From Pirellulaceae bacterium (lineage in GTDB: Bacteria > Planctomycetota > Planctomycetia > Pirellulales > Pirellulaceae), in contig JADLDX010000841.1 of assembly GCA_020846515.1 (NCBI GenBank), positions 1-7,293 on the forward strand: 7,293 bases of DNA, in the 5' to 3' direction. A program made the translations under genes and the position numbers. Shown here one piece after another: positions 1 through 7,078 of this stretch. Below the pieces are notes generated by a model that was not told where the DNA came from, did not search any database, and saw only the letters and a program-made list of their open reading frames with translations. The first letter of the stretch is position 1. Each line of letters starts with the position of its first letter.

Positions 1-1
1 C

Positions 2-3000
2 AAAAATCTGACAGTCAAAATTCCGCTAGGCAAGTTAGTGTGTGTGACCGGGGTCAGCGGTTCGGGCAAGAGTTCCTTGGTCGGTGACATCTTGGTTCCC
101 GTGCTGCGACGTCATCTCCACGCGGGCGAAGAAGTTCCTGGCAAGCATCATTCCATCGAAGGCATCGAACATCTGGACAAGATGATCGATATCGATCAAT
201 CGCCGATCGGTCGCACACCGCGCAGCAATCCGGCAACGTATGTAAAGGTCTTCGACGAGATCCGCAATATTTACACCGACTTGCCTGAAGCCAAACGACG
301 CGGCTATGCTCCCGGTCGATTCAGCTTTAACATCGCCGGTGGCCGATGCGAAGCCTGTGAAGGCAATGGCTCCAACAAACTGGGGATGGACTTTCTATCG
401 GATCTGTGGATCACTTGCCCGGTTTGCGAGGGACGCCGCTACAACCATGAAACCTTGCAAGTGTTGTTCAAGGGCAAGTCGATCGCGGAAGTATTGGACA
501 TGGATGTGCAGCAAGCACTCGAACTGTTCGAGAATATTCCGCGCATTCGAGACAAGCTGCAGACGCTGCACGATGTCGGCATGGACTATATCAAACTCGG
601 CCAGCCTTCGCCTACGCTCTCTGGCGGCGAAGCCCAACGCGTCAAGTTAGCCAAAGAGTTGTCGCGGCGCGATACGGGCCGCACGCTGTACCTGCTGGAT
701 GAGCCCACCACTGGCTTGCACTTTCACGATATTCGTTTGCTCTTGAATGTCATGCAAGATCTGGTCGACCGCGGCAATAGCGTGCTGGTGATCGAACACA
801 ACCTCGACATTATTAAAGCGGCCGACTGGATCATCGACTTGGGACCAGAGGGTGGCGGCGCGGGTGGTGAGTTGGTCTTTGAAGGCACCCCCGACGAAAT
901 TTTAAGCTGCGACGCATCCCACACTGGCCGTTCCTTGGCCAAGCATCTCGCCATGGCCCCGGTCCAAGGTCGCGCGGGCAAGACAACTCGACGGTCAGCA
1001 ACCCAGTCCGCTGCTAAGAAAAAATCGGCTGGTAAAGGCGCTGTCGCAGCCGCCCACACAATGACACCTGTGTTGAAGATCCAAGGTGCGACGCAGCATA
1101 ATTTGAAAGACGTCTCGCTGGAGTTGGAGCACAATACGCTGACGGTCTTCTGTGGTCCGAGCGGCAGCGGTAAAAGCTCGCTGGCCATGGATACGATTTA
1201 TGCCGAAGGCCAACGACGCTACGTCGAAAGTTTGTCGTCGTATGCACGACAGTTCGTTGGCCAGATGCCGAAACCGCCTGTTGAACACATCGCCGGTCTG
1301 GCTCCGTCAATCGCCATTGAACAAAAAAGCGTCGCGCACAATCCACGTTCCACCGTAGGCACGGTCACGGAGATCTACGATTATCTGCGCGTGCTTATGG
1401 CGCGTTTAGGTGTGCCTCACTGCCCGGACTGCGACATTCCGGTCAGCACGCAAACTGCTCAGCAGATTGCAGCCACGATTATGAAACATCCGGTCGGGAC
1501 GCGATTGATCCTGGCCGCGCCGTTGCAGTGGCGACCCAATCAAGCCCCGAACGATCTATGGCAAGAACTACGCACGGCCGGTCTGCATCGCGTGAGACTA
1601 GGTGGTAAGACATACACTCTCGACGAACCACCGCGACTGGCCACCAATGCTCACAACGATTTGCAGGTGGTGATAGACCGGATCGTGGTGACTCCGGAGA
1701 ACCGAGCGCGTATCGCGGAAAGCGTTGAGCAAGCGTTGTCGCGTGGGCAGGGTGTGATGTTTGCCATTGAGTCCGACGAATCGCGTGAGGAACCCGATTG
1801 GACCAGCGTGCGTCACAGCCAACACTTAGCCTGTCAGCAGTGTGGCCTCAGTCTGGAAACACTCACGCCGCATTCCTTTTCATTTAATACACCATTAGGT
1901 TGGTGCGCCGGCTGCGAAGGCTTGGGAACGCAATCGGGTACTGATCCTAACTTGATCGTCGATATGGGCCGCACACTGCTCGGCGGCGGTCTACGATTGT
2001 TTCCGCATGGTGCCACGGACATCGCCTTTGAAATGCTTAGCGCACTAGCCAAAGGCACCGGCATGCCACTGGATGCGCCGCTTGAAAAGTACACCGGCAG
2101 TGTGCGCCGCGCGTTGCTCTATGGCACGGGTGACCGCTGGTTCCGCATCGAAACCGGGGCGTACACCGGCTTGCAATTCCAATGGAAAGGTTTGATGCCG
2201 GCCTTGGAAGAGGCCGCCCGCCAGAGTCCAGCGGTGCGCGCGGTGACCGGACCACGATCAACATTTGTTACCTGCGCGGATTGCGACGGCAGTCGGCTGA
2301 CGCGCGGACCGGCGTCTGCAAAATTTCGTGGCTTGACGATGGGCGATATCGTTCGTCAGTCATTAGCCCACCTGCATGAAACAATCAACTCATGGCAACT
2401 GGACGAGCGCGAGCAGCAGATTGCCGGTGAGGTTTTGTTGCAGATTAATGCTCGCACCGAGTTTCTCATTGATGTGGGTTTGGAGTATCTTTCGCTATCG
2501 CGGGCTGCCAATACGCTCAGTGGCGGTGAATCGCAGCGTATTCGCCTGGCCAGCCAACTGGGCAGTGGTCTGTGCGGCGTAATGTATGTGCTGGATGAAC
2601 CGACGATCGGATTGCATCCACGCGATAACAGCCGCCTGCTGCGCGCGTTGACGAAACTACGTGATCTAGGCAATACACTGATCGTCGTTGAGCATGATCG
2701 CGACATAATCGCCGGCAGTGATGGTTTGTGCGATTTCGGACCAGGCGCAGGACGTTATGGAGGCACCTTGGTGGCACAGGGCACGCCGGATCAGATCGCC
2801 AGCAGTCCGACCAGCGTGACTGGGCCGTACTTAAGTGGTCAGACGGCCATTCCCATACCCGAGAATCGTCGGTCCGGTGCCGGGGCCACAATTCGAGTGA
2901 CCGGTGCCCGCGAGAATACACTACGCGATGTCGACGTGGCCATTCCGCTCAGCACGCTGACGGTCGTGACTGGCCCTAGCGGTAGTGGCAAGAGCACACT

Positions 3001-5089
3001 GGTCAACGAAATCCTGCTACCCGCCGTCAGCCAACGGGGCGAACGCCGTGTCGGACCGAACTATCGTTTGATTGAAGGCGCGAGCCTGATCAATAAAGTG
3101 ATTCGCGTCGACCAGTCGCCACTGGGCCAGAACCCGAGCAGTACGCCGGCCACCTACACCGGCGTCTTTGAACTGATCCGACAACTTTATGCCCAGATGC
3201 CCACGGCGCGCGCCCGCGGCTTTACGGCTCGCCAATTCTCCTTCAATGTCCCAGGCGGTCGCTGTGAAAAATGCGAGGGCTATGGTCAGTTGCGCATTGA
3301 GATGCACTTCTTGCCCGATGTGTGGGTTGAGTGTGATAGTTGTCACGGCCGTCGATTCACCGAAGATACTTTATCGGTAAAGTATCATGAGTACTCAATC
3401 CATGACATCCTGGAGATGGAGGTTGGCAAGGCGTTGGAGGTGATGAGCAACATCCCCAAGATTCGCCGCATTTTGCAAACCTTGGTCGATGTTGGTTTGG
3501 ACTATGTCGCCCTTGGGCAATCGGCGCCCACACTCTCCGGCGGAGAAGCTCAACGCGTCAAATTGGCCGCCGAATTGGCGCGTCCCAATACTGGCAACAC
3601 CTTGTATTTCTTGGATGAACCCACGACCGGCCTGCACTTTTGCGATGTAGGCAAATTGCTACTGGTACTGCATCGATTGGTCGATCTAGGCAACACGGTC
3701 GTTGTTATCGAGCACAATCTGGACGTTATCAAATCGGCCGATTGGGTTATCGATATGGGGCCGGAAGCTGGGTGGGGTGGTGGACAAGTCGTGGTGGCAG
3801 GCACACCGGAACAAATGGTCGAACATGCTCGACGCGAACGAGCCGCAGCCGGCGGTGACTCACCGACTCAAGCCAACGGCACTGCCCTTAAGCGTACGAG
3901 CGTTGCGGGTAAAGCAGCCGCGCGACGGCGGGCCACGCCCGCCAGCGCAGCGGAAGCGGCCTTGAGTCCGGCAACCGTTAACACGCTGGTCGATGGTCGA
4001 CTGCTGCGCAGTTACACGGGGGAAGCGTTGGCTGAGATTCTTGCGCGTGGACCGTATGCCCATCGCGAACGATTCGATCCGGCAGCATATCATCAGGCTC
4101 AAGTTGGCGACCTGGAATTAGATCAAATTGGCCGGGAGACACTCTTGCCCTGGCAAGCTGATGGACCGCGCTGGCACCGGGAAGATTGTGTGGATCGAAA
4201 AGGCGGTGCGATTCAGTGGGATCGAGCGATTCTGATCAAGGTTACCGAAGTGATGGAGAAGAAAGATGGCTTCATCTTCAATTGGGAGAATCGCTACGTC
4301 GTAGAAGTCACTGCTCGGGTGAAGTCTTTGGGCTGGTTTTTTCAAGCCCACACTGGAGATACGTGGTTATTGAAACTTAAATTCCGCGTCCCGCGAACTG
4401 CCTTCACCGATCAACAACTGCTGGACGTTGTCACCCTACCGACACTTAATCAAATGCCAGAGATTCAGGCCTATGGTAATCAATCGCGAGTGAAACTCTC
4501 GAAGGATAGTGGCTGGGTGGAGTTAGAGATCTGCGCCTTTAAACTGGACGAAATCGATACCCCTAAGTTTTGGAAGTGGCTCAACAGCGCGATCAAGGCC
4601 TTTCTGTCGTCGGCCCCTGCCGAGCCAGTTGTGGCCGACATCGAATCGCATATGCCTTGGAAGGTACTAGGCCATCGTTGGCACGCCATGCGCAAAGGCT
4701 TTCCAGTGGGCCGCGACGTCGCCTGGCCGGCGGAAACTCTCTCGGTGCTGGTCCAGACGTTGCATCAAGTCGGTGGTGCGCAGTTGGGTAGATGGCAGTG
4801 GGATGACCAAACTCAAGTCAAAGTATGGGTACCAGGCTACGCCGAGCCGTGGGTGACCATGCACACCAAACGACCAGAAGGTTTGATTGTTGTTCTGACC
4901 GGACCACCGCTGGATGAATTGGATCAACACAAGGCGGCCATGCCCGTGGCGCTCAACTGGACCAACCGCAGCCCCGGTGTCCAGCAATTGCAATTGTCGT
5001 TTACCGAAACTTTGCAACCACGCGACGCCGCCTTCAAAAAGCTTCTAACTGCTCATTTGAGTGCGTTAGGAAATGCAGTGGTCAAGTAA
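2..5089 (+). CDS. uvrA: Tandem (double) UvrA excinuclease subunit with C-terminal extension, 5'-truncated by window edge
   Basis: UvrA is the damage-sensing ATPase of nucleotide excision repair, acting in the cytoplasm as a dimer that loads UvrB. The frame is open from base 2 (KNLTVKIPLGKLVCVTG), so GTG at 38 is an internal codon and the true start lies upstream. Counting that GTG as residue 1: unit 1 keeps only ATPase II, with Walker A GVSGSGKS (5-12), zinc ligands C104/C107/C127/C130, signature LSGGEAQR (194-201) and LLDEPTTGLH. A Lys/Arg/Ala-rich linker (about 305-341) leads to a complete unit 2: Walker A GPSGSGKS (373-380), zinc C599/C602/C623/C626, LSGGESQR (827-834), VLDEPTIGLHP; then Walker A (979-986), zinc C1076/C1079/C1099/C1102, LSGGEAQR (1166-1173), FLDEPTTGLH. 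After an Ala/Arg-rich insertion, the UvrA tail motif SYTG appears at 1325, followed by about 355 residues foreign to ordinary UvrA (about 940 aa). With the missing part, the protein would be about 2300 aa. Such double UvrAs are, from memory, typical of planctomycetes. The stop is TAA at 5087-5089; no promoter is in the window. Confidence 0.95.
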   Translation, partial: KNLTVKIPLGKLVCVTGVSGSGKSSLVGDILVPVLRRHLHAGEEVPGKHHSIEGIEHLDKMIDIDQSPIGRTPRSNPATYVKVFDEIRNIYTDLPEAKRRGYAPGRFSFNIAGGRCEACEGNGSNKLGMDFLSDLWITCPVCEGRRYNHETLQVLFKGKSIAEVLDMDVQQALELFENIPRIRDKLQTLHDVGMDYIKLGQPSPTLSGGEAQRVKLAKELSRRDTGRTLYLLDEPTTGLHFHDIRLLLNVMQDLVDRGNSVLVIEHNLDIIKAADWIIDLGPEGGGAGGELVFEGTPDEILSCDASHTGRSLAKHLAMAPVQGRAGKTTRRSATQSAAKKKSAGKGAVAAAHTMTPVLKIQGATQHNLKDVSLELEHNTLTVFCGPSGSGKSSLAMDTIYAEGQRRYVESLSSYARQFVGQMPKPPVEHIAGLAPSIAIEQKSVAHNPRSTVGTVTEIYDYLRVLMARLGVPHCPDCDIPVSTQTAQQIAATIMKHPVGTRLILAAPLQWRPNQAPNDLWQELRTAGLHRVRLGGKTYTLDEPPRLATNAHNDLQVVIDRIVVTPENRARIAESVEQALSRGQGVMFAIESDESREEPDWTSVRHSQHLACQQCGLSLETLTPHSFSFNTPLGWCAGCEGLGTQSGTDPNLIVDMGRTLLGGGLRLFPHGATDIAFEMLSALAKGTGMPLDAPLEKYTGSVRRALLYGTGDRWFRIETGAYTGLQFQWKGLMPALEEAARQSPAVRAVTGPRSTFVTCADCDGSRLTRGPASAKFRGLTMGDIVRQSLAHLHETINSWQLDEREQQIAGEVLLQINARTEFLIDVGLEYLSLSRAANTLSGGESQRIRLASQLGSGLCGVMYVLDEPTIGLHPRDNSRLLRALTKLRDLGNTLIVVEHDRDIIAGSDGLCDFGPGAGRYGGTLVAQGTPDQIASSPTSVTGPYLSGQTAIPIPENRRSGAGATIRVTGARENTLRDVDVAIPLSTLTVVTGPSGSGKSTLVNEILLPAVSQRGERRVGPNYRLIEGASLINKVIRVDQSPLGQNPSSTPATYTGVFELIRQLYAQMPTARARGFTARQFSFNVPGGRCEKCEGYGQLRIEMHFLPDVWVECDSCHGRRFTEDTLSVKYHEYSIHDILEMEVGKALEVMSNIPKIRRILQTLVDVGLDYVALGQSAPTLSGGEAQRVKLAAELARPNTGNTLYFLDEPTTGLHFCDVGKLLLVLHRLVDLGNTVVVIEHNLDVIKSADWVIDMGPEAGWGGGQVVVAGTPEQMVEHARRERAAAGGDSPTQANGTALKRTSVAGKAAARRRATPASAAEAALSPATVNTLVDGRLLRSYTGEALAEILARGPYAHRERFDPAAYHQAQVGDLELDQIGRETLLPWQADGPRWHREDCVDRKGGAIQWDRAILIKVTEVMEKKDGFIFNWENRYVVEVTARVKSLGWFFQAHTGDTWLLKLKFRVPRTAFTDQQLLDVVTLPTLNQMPEIQAYGNQSRVKLSKDSGWVELEICAFKLDEIDTPKFWKWLNSAIKAFLSSAPAEPVVADIESHMPWKVLGHRWHAMRKGFPVGRDVAWPAETLSVLVQTLHQVGGAQLGRWQWDDQTQVKVWVPGYAEPWVTMHTKRPEGLIVVLTGPPLDELDQHKAAMPVALNWTNRSPGVQQLQLSFTETLQPRDAAFKKLLTAHLSALGNAVVK
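935..1060 (+). other. Basic low-complexity linker joining the two UvrA units
   Basis: This in-frame stretch encodes a Lys/Arg/Ala/Ser/Thr-rich segment (for example SAAKKKSAGKGAVAAA) between the end of unit 1, whose tail SHTGRSLAKHL matches the usual UvrA C-terminus, and the start of unit 2 (KIQGATQHNLKDVSLEL), which matches a UvrA N-terminus. An ATG at 1061 sits where a free-standing second UvrA would begin, but I see no Shine-Dalgarno sequence just before it. A flexible tether is the simplest reading; DNA contact through the positive charge is possible but unproven. Confidence 0.7.
4145..4627 (+). other. C-terminal extension of UvrA fusion, Trp-rich module copy A
   Basis: Residues 1370 to about 1530 of the fusion protein (counting from the GTG at 38) start with LPWQADGPRWH and contain further Trp residues at module positions 25, 47 and 64, then an A-H-T step and a run of alternating hydrophobic residues (TWLLKLKFRV). 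They end in a helix-like stretch around FWKWLNSAIKAFL. The segment follows the UvrA tail motif SYTG and has no counterpart in ordinary UvrA. It aligns with the next module. I do not recognise a named domain family. Its position suggests a role in partner or DNA binding, but that is a guess. Confidence 0.7.
4652..5086 (+). other. C-terminal extension of UvrA fusion, Trp-rich module copy B
   Basis: Residues 1539-1683 begin with MPWKVLGHRWH, exactly 169 residues after the matching motif of copy A. Shared positions are P2, W3, G7, R9, W10, H11, W25 and L30. After a three-residue offset, Trp 47/50 and Trp 64/67 match, followed by an H-T pair in both (69-70 against 71-72) and a similar amphipathic ending (AAFKKLLTAHLSAL against PKFWKWLNSAIKAFL). 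The pattern supports an old tandem duplication. The module runs to the stop codon. Function is unknown. Confidence 0.65.
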
Positions 5090-5093
5090 GTCA

Positions 5094-5117
5094 TCTGGAC
5101 AAAGCGTCTGGACAAAG
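5094..5117. repeat. Short tandem duplication, 13-nt period
   Basis: The 11-mer tctggacaaag occurs at 5094-5104 and again at 5107-5117, just after the uvrA stop codon. This looks like a slippage duplication. I see no coding or regulatory role. Confidence 0.75.
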
Positions 5118-5124
5118 AGGAACG

Positions 5125-5148
5125 GAACCGGCGAGCGTGAGCCGGTTC
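5125..5148. terminator. Perfect 8-bp hairpin between convergent genes, possible bidirectional terminator
   Basis: Arms GAACCGGC (5125-5132) and GCCGGTTC (5141-5148) pair perfectly around the 8-nt loop GAGCGTGA. The hairpin lies 36 bp past the uvrA stop and 68 bp past the sulfatase stop, where a terminator serving both strands would be expected. Neither side has a T tract, so a classical intrinsic terminator is not fully supported. The core may instead be a copy of a dispersed intergenic palindrome. Confidence 0.5.
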
Positions 5149-5150
5149 AC

Positions 5151-5177
5151 ACCCGCCAGTTCAGACCCGCCAGTTCA
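5151..5177. repeat. Short tandem duplication, 14-nt period
   Basis: The 13-mer acccgccagttca is present at 5151-5163 and 5165-5177, separated by a single g. It directly follows the hairpin at 5125-5148, so the hairpin is flanked on both sides by small tandem duplications of different sequence. Confidence 0.8.
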
Positions 5178-5215
5178 TTAGTCCAGGATGATCCGATGTG
5201 GTGTTGTCGAATCAG

Positions 5216-6865
5216 TTAGGGTTTGGGAGGCGCGGCCGGCAGGAACTCGTCGCGGCTGAGCAAGCCGTTGCGATCAACGTCCCGAAGCTTGAAGAATCGA
5301 TCGGCATCTCCTGGCTCTCGGCCCACTCCGAACTCAGCCCGCGTTAACTGCTTGTCGCCATCCGTGTCTAACCGCGCGAACATGCGCTGACGATTGGCCA
5401 GGCTGTTGGGATTGTTGTTGCCAGCAGCGTTACCTGCACTGTTGCCGCTGTCTGGGATAGCAGGCAGAGGCAAATAGTCGAAGTCGACGATCATCTTTTC
5501 AGCCAATGCCAATCGCAGTTCGCGTTCCACTGCCGCTAACTCGCTCTTGCCGCTTAGGTTGACCAGTTCCGATGGATCAGCCTCGAGGTCGTAGAGTTCA
5601 TACACGGGCCGCGGTGTGGTGAAGTAGGTGGCTGATACGCCGTCGCTCAATTTACCTTCCGCATGTGCCGCTTTGATCTCTGTCCACGCGGCACCGCCGG
5701 CGGAATCGACCGGTGAATAAGGTATCCAGGGGGTACAGTTGTAGATGAACTTGTAACGCTCGCTCCGCACGGCCCGCGCCAAATCGTAGCCACTATTGCT
5801 CATACCGACCGTTACGGGAGCCGAGCCGTGTGGTCCGCGTTCGACGAAGATATGCTTTCGTGGCTGGTAGTCCGCACCGGTTAGTAGAGGCCAAAAGCTT
5901 TGGCCGCTCATTTTCGGATGCGGCTTGACACCCGCAGCGGCCAAAAGAGTTTGTGCTAGATCTTCACCGCTGAGCAAATGATTGGATTGAGTATTTGCCT
6001 TCACGCGTGTGGGCCAGCGCACAATCATTGGTACGTTTGAACCAGGATCATAGAGTGATCCTTTCCCATGCGGAAGCGCGGCTCCATTGTCGCCCGTAAA
6101 GACGATCAAGGTATCGTCCAGCAGGTTGCGTTCGGTCAGTACCACCAGTACTTTCGCAATGGTGGCATCGACGCGATTTACTTCCGCGCAGTAGTCTGCC
6201 AACTGCTCCCGCATGCCTGGCACATCCGGCCAATGAGGCGGTAGTTTCAAGCTGGCTGGATCAGGACGGTACTCAGCCGGCGCGTTCCAGACATGGTGTG
6301 GATCACTGAAATTGGCCCACAAGAAAAATGGCTTACCTGCCGGTCTTTGATCCAGAAACTTAGCAACTTGCCCGGGTACTTCGGCATCGGGACACGTATT
6401 CAAGAAATCGACGCGTCGATCGAAGGTCCGCAGGTTGTGCTTTTCCAGCAAGCCGCCGATGCCAGGTCCGGCGCGATTGCCAGAGCCATCAAGGTGGTAG
6501 CTGCGACCGCAGACACCTGTGTAGTAACCGGCTTCTGATCGTAGCAGTTCGGGAAAGGTCACTTCATCCGGTGGCAAAGGCGAGGAGAAACGCGTCATGC
6601 GCGCCGCCACTGGACTTCGGCCGGTCATGAGCGCGGCTCGCGACGGCACGCACTGCGGCGCGGCCGTAAAGTAACGCTGCATCCGCATTCCCTCAGCGGC
6701 CAAGCGATCCAACGTCGGCGTCCGCACGTTTGGATCTCCATAACTACTGACGAACGGATAACTATGATCGTCGCTCAGCAACAGCAAGATATTGGGTGGC
6801 TGGCTCTGGGCCCACAATTGGCCGGCTAGTAACCAAGGCAGAAAAATCAAAAGGACTCTTGGCAT
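5216..6865 (-). CDS. Secreted formylglycine-dependent sulfatase with C-terminal EF-hand pair
   Basis: A 549-aa type I sulfatase that hydrolyses sulfate esters, probably on an exported polysaccharide or glycan; the substrate cannot be read from sequence. Residues 1-19 form a signal peptide with likely cleavage LWA|QS, implying export. The core starts with PNILLLLSDDHS, giving metal ligands D32/D33. C72-V-P-S-R76 is the cysteine-type motif converted to formylglycine by FGE, followed by ALMTGRSP. FSDPHH (186-191), TGDNG (D259/N260) and GKGSLYD (K268) supply further active-site residues. The usual GKWH element is replaced by CGRSYHLDG (119-127). An Asn/Ala/Gly-rich linker (about 474-493) precedes two canonical 12-residue EF-hand loops, DTDGDKQLTRAE (500-511) and DVDRNGLLSRDE (529-540), likely calcium sites. 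The ATG at 6865 is chosen because the signal peptide starts there and a strong ribosome binding site precedes it. The gene converges on uvrA and appears monocistronic. Confidence 0.95.
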   Translation of the reverse strand: MPRVLLIFLPWLLAGQLWAQSQPPNILLLLSDDHSYPFVSSYGDPNVRTPTLDRLAAEGMRMQRYFTAAPQCVPSRAALMTGRSPVAARMTRFSSPLPPDEVTFPELLRSEAGYYTGVCGRSYHLDGSGNRAGPGIGGLLEKHNLRTFDRRVDFLNTCPDAEVPGQVAKFLDQRPAGKPFFLWANFSDPHHVWNAPAEYRPDPASLKLPPHWPDVPGMREQLADYCAEVNRVDATIAKVLVVLTERNLLDDTLIVFTGDNGAALPHGKGSLYDPGSNVPMIVRWPTRVKANTQSNHLLSGEDLAQTLLAAAGVKPHPKMSGQSFWPLLTGADYQPRKHIFVERGPHGSAPVTVGMSNSGYDLARAVRSERYKFIYNCTPWIPYSPVDSAGGAAWTEIKAAHAEGKLSDGVSATYFTTPRPVYELYDLEADPSELVNLSGKSELAAVERELRLALAEKMIVDFDYLPLPAIPDSGNSAGNAAGNNNPNSLANRQRMFARLDTDGDKQLTRAEFGVGREPGDADRFFKLRDVDRNGLLSRDEFLPAAPPKP

Positions 6866-6872
6866 GTTTGGG

Positions 6873-6881
6873 TTCCTCCCT
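6873..6881 (-). promoter_or_regulatory. Ribosome binding site of the sulfatase
   Basis: On the minus strand AGGGAGGAA precedes the ATG at 6865 with about 7 nt between its end and the start codon, a strong Shine-Dalgarno match at good distance. It fixes the start of the sulfatase. Confidence 0.8.
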
Positions 6882-6891
6882 AGGGGTTTGA

Positions 6892-6921
6892 ATTTTATTT
6901 TGACGCAACGAATCCTGTAAA
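6892..6921 (-). promoter_or_regulatory. Sigma70-like promoter of the sulfatase
   Basis: On the minus strand, TTTACA (6916-6921; 5 of 6 against TTGACA) and TAAAAT (6892-6897; 5 of 6 against TATAAT) are separated by 18 bp. Transcription would begin near 6885, leaving a leader of about 20 nt that includes the ribosome binding site. The call rests on consensus match and position only. Confidence 0.5.
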
Positions 6922-6938
6922 GCTGTCATTTCATAACT

Positions 6939-6973
6939 GCGTATCATGACTTATGGGCCTAGTCATCATACGC
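6939..6973. promoter_or_regulatory. Imperfect 13-nt inverted repeat upstream of the sulfatase promoter, possible operator
   Basis: Arms gcgtatcatgact (6939-6951) and agtcatcatacgc (6961-6973) are complementary at 12 of 13 positions around a 9-nt spacer. The element lies 17 bp upstream of the proposed -35 box, a usual place for an activator or two-fold-symmetric regulator site. It could also fold as a hairpin in RNA from either strand. No regulator gene is in the window. Confidence 0.45.
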
Positions 6974-7004
6974 GACGGAGTGGCCGGGATTGTACCGTGA
7001 CCAT

Positions 7005-7064
7005 GCGAGCGCGCATCGATCAATCGAATAAACGCCGGGCATCCATCTAACCGGGTGCGCTCGC
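7005..7064. repeat. Spaced inverted repeat with 10-bp arms
   Basis: GCGAGCGCGC (7005-7014) can pair with GTGCGCTCGC (7055-7064), nine Watson-Crick pairs plus one G-T, enclosing 40 nt. The loop contains a small palindrome (tcgat-ca-atcga). It lies in the non-coding stretch between the sulfatase promoter and the terminal hairpin cluster. No function can be assigned. Confidence 0.4.
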
Positions 7065-7078
7065 CTCGAATGGCTTTT

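Noticed and set aside
38..40. GTG at 38 as the start codon of the UvrA gene
   Set aside because: The frame is open upstream to base 2 and the preceding residues (KNLTVKIPLGKL) are conserved UvrA sequence leading into Walker A, so this is an internal Val codon.
1061..1063. ATG as an independent start for the second UvrA unit
   Set aside because: No Shine-Dalgarno sequence precedes it and the frame is continuous with unit 1, so a single fusion protein is the better reading.
724..1188. 154-codon minus-strand open frame inside uvrA
   Set aside because: It lies antisense to strongly conserved UvrA sequence and its translation shows no recognisable domain; it is a shadow of the coding strand.
2517..2921. 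134-codon minus-strand open frame inside uvrA
   Set aside because: It overlaps the conserved signature and Walker B region of unit 2 on the other strand, with Arg/His/Cys-rich composition typical of a shadow frame.
6762..6947. 61-codon minus-strand frame overlapping the sulfatase start
   Set aside because: It overlaps the signal peptide and ribosome binding site of the sulfatase in another frame, begins upstream of the proposed promoter and resembles nothing known.
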